From: Spirosoma validum
GTDB taxonomy: Bacteria > Bacteroidota > Bacteroidia > Cytophagales > Spirosomataceae
Direction of reading: 5' to 3'
Assembly: GCF_014699035.1 (NCBI RefSeq)
Contig: NZ_JACXAA010000010.1
Coordinates: 226,272 to 290,271 of the forward strand
DNA length: 64,000 nucleotides
Part shown: one piece after another, positions 33,296 to 42,039 of the stretch
How positions within the stretch are numbered: position 1 is the first letter of the stretch
Layout: every line of letters starts with the position of its first letter
Notes under the pieces: model-generated
Seen by the model: only the letters and a program-made list of their open reading frames with translations
Told to the model about the DNA's origin: nothing
The model's database searches: none
Program-made: the position numbers and the translations under genes

Positions 33296-36200
33296 CGAAG
33301 TAAGATAATTCGGCCATTGAGTCGTTCGGCCAAACCGCTGTTCATCGGCCAGTCGTTCGGATCGGTAATGACAATTTTATACAAATACACGCCAGCCGGA
33401 AGTAATGCGCCGGAATCGGATCGCCCGTCCCACGTCCACTCGTTGAGCCCGATACGTACCGACCCATGCAGGCGACGTACTAGGTGTCCGTTCTGGTCGG
33501 TGAGGGCAATTGTTACGTTCTGGGGTGGGTGGTCGCCCGAGAGGGTAAAGGCAAAACGTGTTTGATCTCGGAAGGGGTTTGGGTAGATGGTAAAGTCAGT
33601 CAGACGGTGGGCGTTTATCACCTGGAAACGCACCTGATACGGTACGGCTCTATTACCTACGGCGTCGCGGGCAGTAACGAGCAAATGATAGTTGCCTTCA
33701 GTTAAGCTGGGTGATACATACCGAATCCTGAATACGTTGTCTGCCTCGGTTGCTTGAATCACGGCGTTCTGCCAGCTAAGTCGCTCGAATCGGGAGTTTT
33801 TGCCGGGACGTTGCACATATAAATCAAGGCCCGTCGTGTCGCGCCGGATAAGCGACCGGTTGTCATCGGTTACCAGTACGTCGATTACGGGTTGGGCTGA
33901 AACAACCGAACCGTCTGTAATTCGTGCTCCATCGAAAGCCACTTCAAGTAATGGACCAACGACATCCGCCTGGACGGGTACGGCTAAATCCAGCGTATTA
34001 TTCTGAAACGAGTATTCGGGTTGAAGGCGAGGATTTACCGTTAAGATAATTCGGTTGTAACCTGGTAATGTTTCTGTAGCAATTACTGACGAAAAACGTA
34101 ACGTATCAGTACCGTTCAACGCTTTAACTTTCCACTGTTTTAGTTGGGGATTGGATAGCCCGGATGCGTAAATCGTTTGCTGAACAATAAGCGAATCGGC
34201 AAATGGATAGGGGCTTAGGTTCGTAAATTCAATGGGAATAGTGAGTACGTCACCCTGCTGAATATCCGTGGAAAGAGGCTTTGCCAGCCGAATCTGGCCT
34301 TCAGGTAAGCCGAGCGCCGGACTGTTTGGCGCATACGTAAATGAACCCGTAGCCCATCCTGAATCTGCACGTACAGAACCGTTTTGGTAGTCTGCCCGCC
34401 GGACGCGCCAGTAGTACGTAGTATTCGGCCGATCAGGCAACGTAGTTGGATAACTAATGATGGCGATAGCAGTAATACGTTGGGTCAGGTGTAGTGGACT
34501 GTCGAATCGGGTGGTGCTGTCAAGTTCCAGATCGAAGGTATGCGGAGTCGTGGTAGCATAATTGGCCGTCAATCGAATAGTTGTCGTTTTGACTACACTA
34601 TTCGGTGCTGGATAAATTAAAATGGGTTTCTGCCCGACCAATGTTACGTCAGTGGTAGCCTGATTGTTAGAATGGTTTTTTTCAGCACGAACCGACGGGG
34701 AGTCAGCAGGATTGATCGTTACCTCAAATTGGTTTTGTCCCTCAGTGTCAGGCGCATTCGGGAAGATTAGTATCAGTGTATCACGGTAAGCAATTGGCTG
34801 AGGGATTATCCAGTTAAAAATCCCTGATTCTCGTCCGTGAACGAACCGACGTACCCGGACGGGAATCGCTCCGACCCGATATTGCCCGGCATTCTGAACC
34901 ACAACCTGGATCTGCACCGAATCGCTCTGTAGACTTAACCGCTGGTGATGCGTGTCTTGAATGCTAAGCCCACCGGTCGTTACGATGTAATCCGGGGTTT
35001 TGAAGGGAAATAGTCGGATAGCCGGGTCGCCCTGTAAAACCATTTGCTGACAGTTGGCCACTGCCCGTCCATCAGATGATTGCGCCAGAATCCGCCGGAT
35101 CGTTTCCTGCTGAAGTTGGCCAATGGATTTGTATAAATGAGTACTGTCCGCCAGTAGCGTATACAGCGTAGTGCTATACTGATGCAGGACATCCGGGTAG
35201 CCGAGATGGCTGTGGGCAATAGCCGCAATGGCTCCTCGGTTGGGCGTAAGCACCCAGTCGGTTGCGAGCGTTGGACGACCGAAAAAGAAATTACCGATAG
35301 CGCACCCATTAACGAGCAGAAGCGGGTATTTGCCTTTGTTCCGATAGCCTAGGGCGTCATTTGAAGAAAAGCCGATATCCAGATCGGTCACGTCCAAACC
35401 GGAATGGCCGAAAAACGTCATCAGGCCGATGCCTTCGTTAACGGCTTTCACTACGTCGATGGATTCGACCAACTTATCGGTTGTTTTCGAGAGGGTTGTT
35501 ACCTGAGCTCCCAGCGATTGACCGAAGGCCTGTTTTTGGTAGGTATCCATCAACTGGCGAAATAAGGCGACTTCCGTTGGCGTCTCGCCCCCGCTGAGAT
35601 GCAATAGATTTTTGCGCCACAGAGCCTCTCCCGAAAGGCTTTCGTATTCTTTTACTTTGTTCAGATAATCAATCACTTCCTGCGACGTACCGGCATTGAT
35701 ACGTCCGGTCGGTACCGCTGGCACGTCTGGTGCTTCGCCATTCAATCCCGCCGTCAATACTACGTCAGAACCGGGAAATCCACCGGTCATAACCAGGTCG
35801 AGCAACGCCTGATTCGGATCGTGTCGAATGCCGGGTATACTGCGGCTGCGACCGAGTAGCAATAAATACTGTAACGCACCCTCGCTTTGCCTAAGTAATT
35901 GATCCGTAAACCGACGGATGGCCAGTGGATGCCGTTCGCCATAGCTATACTGATCAATAAGCTGCTGCATGGTAACCGTCAGCGTATCGTATCCGCCACC
36001 CGCTGCCGACGCACGGTAACGGGCATAGTCACGAACGGCATCGATTGGTTGCGTCAACGCTTCGTGGCTGATAATCAAATACGTTGGCTTACGATTCCGC
36101 CAATCCGTAAACCTCACTTGTCGAATAGATGGGACCGATTTCGGCTGACTTACGGCCAAAAGGGTACGTAACGTATCGGTTCCGCGTACAACAAATCGAG

Positions 36201-37311
36201 CTGTTCCAGTCGACGATACAGTTGCGCCAAGACGTCGGGGTGTCGTTGGGTCTGAAATGTCCCAGAAACGTGTGGCTGGATGTGCGTCTACTACGTCTAT
36301 GCGTGAACGGCCTGTCGGGTTAAGAGCAAGCCGAAACGTGCGTGTGGTTTGTCCGTTGATAGTGAACCGCTGCGGGTATCGGAGCTGGATATACGATACC
36401 GAATAGTTATCTGTAGTTGAACTTTCATTCCGCGAGACCGTCGATAGAAACAACTGGCCGTCAGCACTTACATCATTCCAGCCAGCGTCTTCCCGAATTC
36501 GCGCATTATCATACGTTGAAAAACTGATCGTATCGAGTAGCCGCTGGCTATTGGTTGTTGGTCCAACCCGACAGTCTACCCTGTGATCGATTAGATCCCG
36601 ACCAACCAGCAATACGTCGATTTGCGGATCTGGGGCCGTCCGGACCAGATTCGTAAGCTGAAAAAGGGTAGTATATGATTTATTTTTCTGTTGTATCGTA
36701 CCCGTATATCCTTCTCCGGCTTCGTAATAGCTGTATTCAATTTTGGGCGGAATTCCAGCTGCCCAACCGGGATAAGTATCTGTAAATAAGCGTAGTTCCT
36801 CTTCCCAATGATACGATTCGGTAGCCAGACCAGCGTACGTAGTATCCGAATAGATTACCATGCGCTTACCCGCTTTTCCATCGAGCCGCCAGGTCAGGAA
36901 ATAGGCTGTTGTATCGCTGAACAGACTGTAATACGTGTGAGGTTGAGCACTGTGGGGTCGGTAAAGCAGCGAATCCTGATCGCCATCGTTCGCACGGCCA
37001 TAAAACTCGATAAAATCACCCGCATCGAAACGCTGGTCCGGTTCCCCTTCAACATAAATCGCCTGTTCAACACCCCTATGAAAGAGCTGAAAAGTTATAG
37101 GATTAACCGGATTGACCGGAACGCCGGCCTGCTGTAATTCGGCTGCTGTGATGCGGTAGAGCCCGTTTTGGGCTATCGGTATTTTGATATATGTCTGCGA
37201 ATAATTGATCCAGTGCGTAGGGTCGGGGTCATTACCGATAGATTGAGCCGGGATAATGGTCGCTCTGATAACGAATAAAAAGACAAACAGACAAGTCCGC
37301 GTTCGATGCAT
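33292..37311 (-). CDS. C25 gingipain-type peptidase, PorU-like (putative T9SS sortase PorU2)
   Basis: A 1339-residue secreted protein. Sec signal MHRTRTCLFVFLFVIRATIIPAQS, N-terminal beta domains (YIKIPIAQNGLYRITAAEL), then a caspase-like C25 domain with catalytic H636 in TFFGHSG and C670 in LLVNGCAIGNFF, 34 residues apart as in gingipains. Ig-like/CARDB-type domains follow (QNAGQYRVGAIPVRV, VTARDAVGN), and the C-terminus is a FlgD-like/T9SS-type domain (FTIYPNPFRDQTRFAF ... AGVYLYKI). PorU sortases of the type IX system share this build; substrate cleavage or self-anchoring is likely. It is larger than typical PorU, so the PorU2 label is an inference. Confidence 0.88.
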   Translation of the reverse strand: MHRTRTCLFVFLFVIRATIIPAQSIGNDPDPTHWINYSQTYIKIPIAQNGLYRITAAELQQAGVPVNPVNPITFQLFHRGVEQAIYVEGEPDQRFDAGDFIEFYGRANDGDQDSLLYRPHSAQPHTYYSLFSDTTAYFLTWRLDGKAGKRMVIYSDTTYAGLATESYHWEEELRLFTDTYPGWAAGIPPKIEYSYYEAGEGYTGTIQQKNKSYTTLFQLTNLVRTAPDPQIDVLLVGRDLIDHRVDCRVGPTTNSQRLLDTISFSTYDNARIREDAGWNDVSADGQLFLSTVSRNESSTTDNYSVSYIQLRYPQRFTINGQTTRTFRLALNPTGRSRIDVVDAHPATRFWDISDPTTPRRLGATVSSTGTARFVVRGTDTLRTLLAVSQPKSVPSIRQVRFTDWRNRKPTYLIISHEALTQPIDAVRDYARYRASAAGGGYDTLTVTMQQLIDQYSYGERHPLAIRRFTDQLLRQSEGALQYLLLLGRSRSIPGIRHDPNQALLDLVMTGGFPGSDVVLTAGLNGEAPDVPAVPTGRINAGTSQEVIDYLNKVKEYESLSGEALWRKNLLHLSGGETPTEVALFRQLMDTYQKQAFGQSLGAQVTTLSKTTDKLVESIDVVKAVNEGIGLMTFFGHSGLDVTDLDIGFSSNDALGYRNKGKYPLLLVNGCAIGNFFFGRPTLATDWVLTPNRGAIAAIAHSHLGYPDVLHQYSTTLYTLLADSTHLYKSIGQLQQETIRRILAQSSDGRAVANCQQMVLQGDPAIRLFPFKTPDYIVTTGGLSIQDTHHQRLSLQSDSVQIQVVVQNAGQYRVGAIPVRVRRFVHGRESGIFNWIIPQPIAYRDTLILIFPNAPDTEGQNQFEVTINPADSPSVRAEKNHSNNQATTDVTLVGQKPILIYPAPNSVVKTTTIRLTANYATTTPHTFDLELDSTTRFDSPLHLTQRITAIAIISYPTTLPDRPNTTYYWRVRRADYQNGSVRADSGWATGSFTYAPNSPALGLPEGQIRLAKPLSTDIQQGDVLTIPIEFTNLSPYPFADSLIVQQTIYASGLSNPQLKQWKVKALNGTDTLRFSSVIATETLPGYNRIILTVNPRLQPEYSFQNNTLDLAVPVQADVVGPLLEVAFDGARITDGSVVSAQPVIDVLVTDDNRSLIRRDTTGLDLYVQRPGKNSRFERLSWQNAVIQATEADNVFRIRYVSPSLTEGNYHLLVTARDAVGNRAVPYQVRFQVINAHRLTDFTIYPNPFRDQTRFAFTLSGDHPPQNVTIALTDQNGHLVRRLHGSVRIGLNEWTWDGRSDSGALLPAGVYLYKIVITDPNDWPMNSGLAERLNGRIILLR

Positions 37312-37441
37312 GGTAAGAATGATGCCGTAGAAAGTAATTACTGGAGTTAGACGGTCGTACCTTACTGTAGGTATCAGTTACGTCTCTGCCAATGGTTGCT
37401 TACACGAACATTTTCTTTGCTACACGAAAAGGCTGCGCTCA

Positions 37442-38386
37442 CTAATCATCAATGAGCTTCAGGATCAATTTTCCTTTTACGTTGCCTGACTCGCTGTAGT
37501 CATGCGCCTGAGCGAGTTCATCCAACGGATACGTTCGGTCAACTACGGTTTGTAACTTCCCCTCAGCCATTTGCTTCAGAAGCCAGATCGCGTCTTCCTG
37601 CTTGAAACTGACGAGGAGTGACTCCGCTTTCTGGGACTGAAAAATGGTGACGACTTGATCCAGAATTTGTTTGGGCGAGGGAAGCGTCGTTACGTAGATG
37701 CCGTCTTCAGTCAATACATTTTTGCACTCGTCGTAATTACTTTTACCGACAGCGTCAAAAATAATATTGTATCGTTCTGACTGCTTCGTAAAGTCAACCG
37801 TGTCATGATCAATCACATGATCAGCGCCCAATTGGAGCGCTAAAACCGCATTATCGGCACCGCAAACGGCTGTAACCTGTCCGCTCAGCAAGCGGGCAAT
37901 CTGGACGGCGAACGTACCAACTCCGCCGGATGCACCATTGATCAGAACCTGGTCGCCGGGACGAAGATGGCCTTTATCCCGAAGAGCCTGTAAGGCCGTC
38001 AGAGCAGCCACGGGGACGGCGGACGCCTGCACAAAACTAACTTCGTCGGGTATCCTGACGACGCTTTTCCGTTTAGCCACTACGTAATCTGCATACCCAC
38101 CTCCCTCAGGGCCCAGAGAAGCAATCACCCGGTCGCCAACCTGTAGATCGGTGATCATCAGACCGACTTCCATCACGACACCGGCACATTCGCCACCCAG
38201 AGTTTTGGGGAAATCGTTTGATAAAACCAGTTTCATACCTCCGTCCCTGGCTTTTGTATCCATGGGATTAATGCCAGCCGCATGCACGTGAATAAGTACG
38301 TCATGCGTATCAATTTCCGGTTTAGGCACATCCGTTACGTGCAGTTCCTGGCTGGTTCCGTATTCGTTAATCACAGCGGCTCTCAT
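37442..38386 (-). CDS. NADP-dependent quinone-oxidoreductase-like MDR enzyme
   Basis: A 314-residue medium-chain dehydrogenase/reductase without zinc-binding cysteines. The N-terminal GroES-like domain (AGINPMDTKARDGGM, GGECAGVVMEVG) leads to a Rossmann domain with VLINGASGGVGTFAVQIARL (AxxGxxG-type NADPH loop) and HVIDHDT. It probably reduces quinones or alpha,beta-unsaturated carbonyls. It is monocistronic, divergent from the acidic protein gene at 38561. Confidence 0.92.
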   Translation of the reverse strand: MRAAVINEYGTSQELHVTDVPKPEIDTHDVLIHVHAAGINPMDTKARDGGMKLVLSNDFPKTLGGECAGVVMEVGLMITDLQVGDRVIASLGPEGGGYADYVVAKRKSVVRIPDEVSFVQASAVPVAALTALQALRDKGHLRPGDQVLINGASGGVGTFAVQIARLLSGQVTAVCGADNAVLALQLGADHVIDHDTVDFTKQSERYNIIFDAVGKSNYDECKNVLTEDGIYVTTLPSPKQILDQVVTIFQSQKAESLLVSFKQEDAIWLLKQMAEGKLQTVVDRTYPLDELAQAHDYSESGNVKGKLILKLIDD

Positions 38387-38560
38387 AGTTAATTCAGGTC
38401 ATGTTGCTCAATCATAACTGAATAATTACCCCCTGGTGTTTAGGTATTTTAGGAACAGGGGCGCTTTACAAGCCACTATTTTTCGTGACCAGCAAACAAT
38501 CCCGGCTCATCGTACTTATTGAGTTTACGTTACGCAGTACAACATAACCCGTTAAACGCG

Positions 38561-38833
38561 ATGAAAAAGCAAATCAGACAATATACCCCCGATGGACAAA
38601 CGACGTCAGGTGGTGGTATGGACAATTCGGCAGCAAATGGAAGCAACGTATCAGGCAACCAGGGTACAGATAATGCTAGTGATAATGCGGACCTAGCGGA
38701 TGTAAGCGGCCCCAATCAGGACAGCGACGAGGACGATTCAGGTGTATCCAGACGTAAGGAGAATACGGGCGCACTAACCGGAACCGATAAGGATGAAACT
38801 GGACCGGGTGAAACGATGGCTACAGAATCCTAG
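38561..38833 (+). CDS. Small acidic low-complexity protein
   Basis: A 90-residue, probably disordered protein starting MKKQIRQYTPDGQ and then rich in Gly, Asn, Ser, Asp and Thr, with acidic runs (DSDEDDSGVSRRKE). There is no signal or membrane segment. The start is supported by ATG at 38561 and a downstream terminator. I do not recognise a family; intrinsically disordered stress or desiccation-type proteins look similar. Confidence 0.65.
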   Translation: MKKQIRQYTPDGQTTSGGGMDNSAANGSNVSGNQGTDNASDNADLADVSGPNQDSDEDDSGVSRRKENTGALTGTDKDETGPGETMATES

Positions 38834-38862
38834 CTGATTCCACGGAAGGTCGCATTACAATG

Positions 38863-38899
38863 AATCCTCGCCTGATAAATTGGGCGAGGATTTTTATTT
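38863..38899 (+). terminator. Intrinsic terminator after the acidic protein gene
   Basis: AATCCTCGCC (38863-38872) pairs with GGCGAGGATT (38883-38892), followed by a T-rich tract. Confidence 0.88.
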
Positions 38900-38996
38900 T
38901 TCAGAAGAGTCGAAAAAATAGTTTCAAAAGCGGTAAAGTAATTTCTCCGTTGATTCGTCATCCTTTATAGAACAGCAAATCAAAACACGAATCAAC

Positions 38997-39314
38997 ATGA
39001 ACAACACACTTGTAAAATCCATTTTAGCGGGTCTGCTTATCGGAGGAGCTTTATTTATTATGCCCTTCTTTCTGCTGCGCTTCGTTGTTTTCTTCCTGAT
39101 TATCGGCGCTCTGTTCCGGCTCTTCGGGGGCGGACGTTTCCGCCGGAGAGGGTGGGGGCCAGGCTGGGGCTATGGACGTGACTATGCGTTTACCGACCGG
39201 ATTCGCCAAATGAGCGATGACGAATATAGTCAGTACAAACAGCGTTCCGACTATAATCGATATGGGAATTATGTGGCTCCTAAAACGACTAATGAAAATC
39301 CCACAAATAGCTAA
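38997..39314 (+). CDS. Small membrane protein with Gly/Arg-rich segment
   Basis: A 105-residue protein: a long hydrophobic N-terminal region (ILAGLLIGGALFIMPFFLLRFVV...) that could form one or two helices, then a Gly/Arg/Trp-rich RFRRRGWGPGWGYGRD segment and a polar tail with MSDDEYSQYKQRSDYNRYG. The role is unknown; the layout is like small envelope proteins made under stress. The next gene starts 12 bases later, so the two form an operon. Confidence 0.75.
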   Translation: MNNTLVKSILAGLLIGGALFIMPFFLLRFVVFFLIIGALFRLFGGGRFRRRGWGPGWGYGRDYAFTDRIRQMSDDEYSQYKQRSDYNRYGNYVAPKTTNENPTNS

Positions 39315-39326
39315 ACAACCGCACTC

Positions 39327-39581
39327 ATGAGAAATCGATTAAACCCCTGGGTTGTCGTGCTGACGGCTGCCCTAACCTTCGGAAGCCTGATGGCTTTCGT
39401 TGGCCCGCGTTCATTCGGCCATCATTGGAGATCTTATGGACACTACGGTCGTCATGGCTGGCATGGGCCGCATGAGCGGTACCGTTATGACGACCGCTAC
39501 GATGATCGACGCTATGAGGATCGACGTTCAGACCGACATGCGGATCAGGTACCCGTGAAACCTGATACCGGTACGTACTAG
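39327..39581 (+). CDS. Small secreted or anchored His/Arg/Asp/Tyr-rich protein
   Basis: An 84-residue protein with a hydrophobic N-terminus (WVVVLTAALTFGSLMAFV) and a mature region rich in His/Gly (HYGRHGWHGPHERY) followed by YDDRYDDRRYEDRRSDRH, a short tandem acidic/basic repeat. Such a charge pattern may bind metal or polyanions in the periplasm; no family is recognised. It directly follows the small membrane protein gene and is ended by a terminator. Confidence 0.72.
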   Translation: MRNRLNPWVVVLTAALTFGSLMAFVGPRSFGHHWRSYGHYGRHGWHGPHERYRYDDRYDDRRYEDRRSDRHADQVPVKPDTGTY

Positions 39582-39608
39582 TAAACAGGGAAAACCTGTT
39601 CAGTAGAG

Positions 39609-39636
39609 AGGCAATTCAGCAATGGATTGCCTTTTT
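39609..39636 (+). terminator. Intrinsic terminator of the two-gene envelope operon
   Basis: AGGCAAT (39609-39615) pairs with ATTGCCT (39626-39632), followed by a run of five T (39632-39636). Confidence 0.8.
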
Positions 39637-39737
39637 GTGTTAAGAAATTAGTATGATTCATTCTCTTGGCAGAACTGGTTCAGTATGATAACCGTACTTT
39701 GTTCTTAGAATCTAGTATAGACCTTCGTATATTGATC

Positions 39738-40643
39738 ATGACCAAACAAATCGTTCTTATCGCGGCCACCCTGTTATTGACGGTCGGATTTGCGCAGCCA
39801 GTACAAGATCAGCCACTGTATCGATTGCCTATCCGGACTGTTCAGGATCTTCATAATTTTTTTAAATGGACGGATCAGAAAAAACCGATCATCAGTGGGC
39901 ATAGGGGAGGAATGATCAAAGGCTTCCCCGAAAATTCGATTGCTACGTTCGAGAATACGCTGAAGCATACGCCTGCTTTCTACGAAACCGACCCGCGCCT
40001 GACCAAAGATAGTGTGATCGTGTTGATGCATGACGAGACGCTGGACCGCACAACAACCGGTCACGGAAAAGTGAGCGATTATACCTGGGCTGACTTGAAA
40101 AAGCTGTTCTTAAAAGATGCTGAGGGGAACGTAACGGATCACCGCATTCCGACGCTGGCCGAAGCGATTGAGTGGGCTCGGGGAAAAACTGTTTTGAATC
40201 TGGATAAGAAGGACGTACCGTTTCCCCTGATTGCGGCCATGATTCGGAAGCATAAAGCCGATGCCTTTGTCATGCTCACCGTCCATACCGCTGAGCAGGC
40301 CCGTTTCTACTACGATGACAATAAAGACCGGATGTTTTCGGCATTTGTGAAAACGCCACAGGCGATGGCCGAGTATGAAAAGGCGGGCATTCCCTGGAAC
40401 CATATGATTGCCTACATCGGTCCGGACATTAAGCCCGAGAATCAGGAAATGTATAAGTTGCTTCACGCCAAGGGCGTTATGTGCATGATTTCGTCCGCAC
40501 CTACCTACGACAAACTACGTACTAAACCAGAGCGCCTGTCAGCCTATCAGGCTATCATTACCGATGGTGCCAGTGTACTTGAATCCGATTTGCCTATTGA
40601 TGTTGCCGAAGCATTACGTTTGCTGGAAGTTGCCAAAAAGTAG
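39738..40643 (+). CDS. Secreted glycerophosphodiester phosphodiesterase family protein
   Basis: A 301-residue protein: Sec signal (MTKQIVLIAATLLLTVGFAQ) then a GDPD TIM barrel with the catalytic histidine in ISGHRGG, the metal-type pair in YETDPRLTKD and MHDETLDRTTTGHG. Note the canonical 'E-x-D' is present as E-T-D. It hydrolyses glycerophosphodiesters to an alcohol and glycerol-3-phosphate in the periplasm. A second GDPD gene follows after 95 bases. Confidence 0.92.
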   Translation: MTKQIVLIAATLLLTVGFAQPVQDQPLYRLPIRTVQDLHNFFKWTDQKKPIISGHRGGMIKGFPENSIATFENTLKHTPAFYETDPRLTKDSVIVLMHDETLDRTTTGHGKVSDYTWADLKKLFLKDAEGNVTDHRIPTLAEAIEWARGKTVLNLDKKDVPFPLIAAMIRKHKADAFVMLTVHTAEQARFYYDDNKDRMFSAFVKTPQAMAEYEKAGIPWNHMIAYIGPDIKPENQEMYKLLHAKGVMCMISSAPTYDKLRTKPERLSAYQAIITDGASVLESDLPIDVAEALRLLEVAKK

Positions 40644-40705
40644 ACGAGTAGATTAAGAATGTTTTATCATTCTAGACTGGCCACAAGGTACGTAGCGCTG
40701 TACAT

Positions 40706-40713
40706 TACCTTTG
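40706..40713 (+). promoter_or_regulatory. Candidate -7 element of the second GDPD gene
   Basis: TACCTTTG matches TAnnTTTG and lies 25 bases before the ATG at 40739. No good TTTG -33 partner is found 19 bases upstream, so support is weak. Confidence 0.3.
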
Positions 40714-40738
40714 ACGAAAGATATTAGCTGAATCTATT

Positions 40739-41767
40739 ATGAAATCGACGATTGTTACGTTTGCTATTCTAACGTTTCTCGGAACCACGCCCGCAATGGC
40801 TCAATTATTCCCTTTTTCACTGACCAATTACACGTATAAACCGGCTCAACTGACCATTGGTACGTTACAGGGTAAGGAATCGGTTAGTCGCTATACGCTA
40901 CAGGGACCAACGGCTAACTTGTTCTCAATAAATAAAGCAAACCAGCTCACTATCAAAGCGGAAGCGGCTGGCTCAGACAAACCCTGGTACGACGTGGTGA
41001 TTGAAGGCAGGAGCGCCAGCGGTACCAAACGCGATACGTTACGTGTAGTAAAAGATTCGTTTATTCGGAATCAGGTCATTGCGCACCGGGGAGCCTGGAA
41101 ACAGTCAGCCACTACGGAAAATTCGATTACGTCGCTTCAGAATGCGGTAAAGTTAGGCTGCATGGGCAGCGAATTCGATGTGCACATGTCGTCGGATTCG
41201 GTGTTGTTTGTTAATCACGATCATGCCATTCAGGGTATAGAAATCGAAAAAACGCCAGCGGCTGAATTGGCGAAAATCAAGTTGAGTAACGGCGAATCGT
41301 TTCCTACGTTAGAATCCTATCTGAAGGAAGGGATGAAGCAGACCCGTACGAAGCTGATTCTGGAAATCAAAACATCCAAAGTTGGGAAAGAGCGGTCGCT
41401 GGCGCTGACGGAGCGGATTGTAAAGATGGTGCACCAGTTAAAAGCACAAGCCTGGGTCGATTACATTGCTTTTGATTACGACGTCTGTAAAAAGGTGAAA
41501 GAATTAAGTCCGGAAGCGGCTGTCTCGTATCTGAACGGTGATAAAACCCCGGAACAGCTAGCGGGCGATCATCTGAACGGATTTGATTATCACTATAGTA
41601 TACTGCGTAAGAACGAAAACTGGATGCAGGACGCCAGCCAGCGTAAGCTGACTACCAACGTCTGGACGGTAAATAGTGAAGCGGATTTACGTTGGTTTCT
41701 GGATCACAAAGTGGATTATATCACGACGAATGAACCCGAGCTGTTGCTGACAATGGTACGGCAGTAA
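40739..41767 (+). CDS. Secreted glycerophosphodiester phosphodiesterase with N-terminal cadherin-like domain
   Basis: A 342-residue protein with a Sec signal (MKSTIVTFAILTFLGTTPAMAQ), a ~85-residue beta domain (LTIGTLQGKESVSRYTLQG ... DTLRVVKDS), and a GDPD barrel: IAHRGAWKQSATTENSI with the catalytic His, GSEFDVHMSSDS with the metal-binding Glu/Asp, and FVNHDHAIQG with the second His. It is distinct from its neighbour in both length and N-terminal domain, so the pair is not a recent tandem copy. Confidence 0.9.
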   Translation: MKSTIVTFAILTFLGTTPAMAQLFPFSLTNYTYKPAQLTIGTLQGKESVSRYTLQGPTANLFSINKANQLTIKAEAAGSDKPWYDVVIEGRSASGTKRDTLRVVKDSFIRNQVIAHRGAWKQSATTENSITSLQNAVKLGCMGSEFDVHMSSDSVLFVNHDHAIQGIEIEKTPAAELAKIKLSNGESFPTLESYLKEGMKQTRTKLILEIKTSKVGKERSLALTERIVKMVHQLKAQAWVDYIAFDYDVCKKVKELSPEAAVSYLNGDKTPEQLAGDHLNGFDYHYSILRKNENWMQDASQRKLTTNVWTVNSEADLRWFLDHKVDYITTNEPELLLTMVRQ

Positions 41768-41800
41768 CGTTGTAAAGTTGGTTTGAGCAACTAAAATTAA

Positions 41801-42031
41801 AAGTCCCTAAATCCCCTTTAGGGCAGGGCTGTTAAGTGCTAATCCCGTAGGGATGAGATCATTGTAGAAATAAGCAGGGTCACCCCTCCCAAAACCCCGG
41901 AGGGGTGACATCATTTCACCCCTCCGGGGTTCTAGCTCGATTGGTGGTTACTTTTTCTACAAAGATTACACCCTTTCAGGGTTGACAATCAGAACTTAAC
42001 CGCCCTGCCCTTCAGGGGATTCAGGGGTTTT
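41801..42031. repeat. 231-base palindromic (MITE/REP-like) element
   Basis: The ends 41801-41837 and 41994-42031 are imperfect inverted repeats sharing AATCCCC, GGGCAGGGC and GTTAAGT. Further inward both halves share a TGTAGAAA word in opposite orientation. The centre is a perfect 16-bp hairpin (41893-41908 and 41916-41931, loop CATCATT) with CCCCGGAGGGG. It lies between convergent genes and encodes no protein. Confidence 0.78.
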
Positions 42032-42039
42032 GTTCGCTC

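Noticed and set aside
39738..41767. The two GDPD genes as a recent tandem duplication
   Set aside because: They differ in length, N-terminal domain and most of the barrel sequence, so they are old relatives, not copies.
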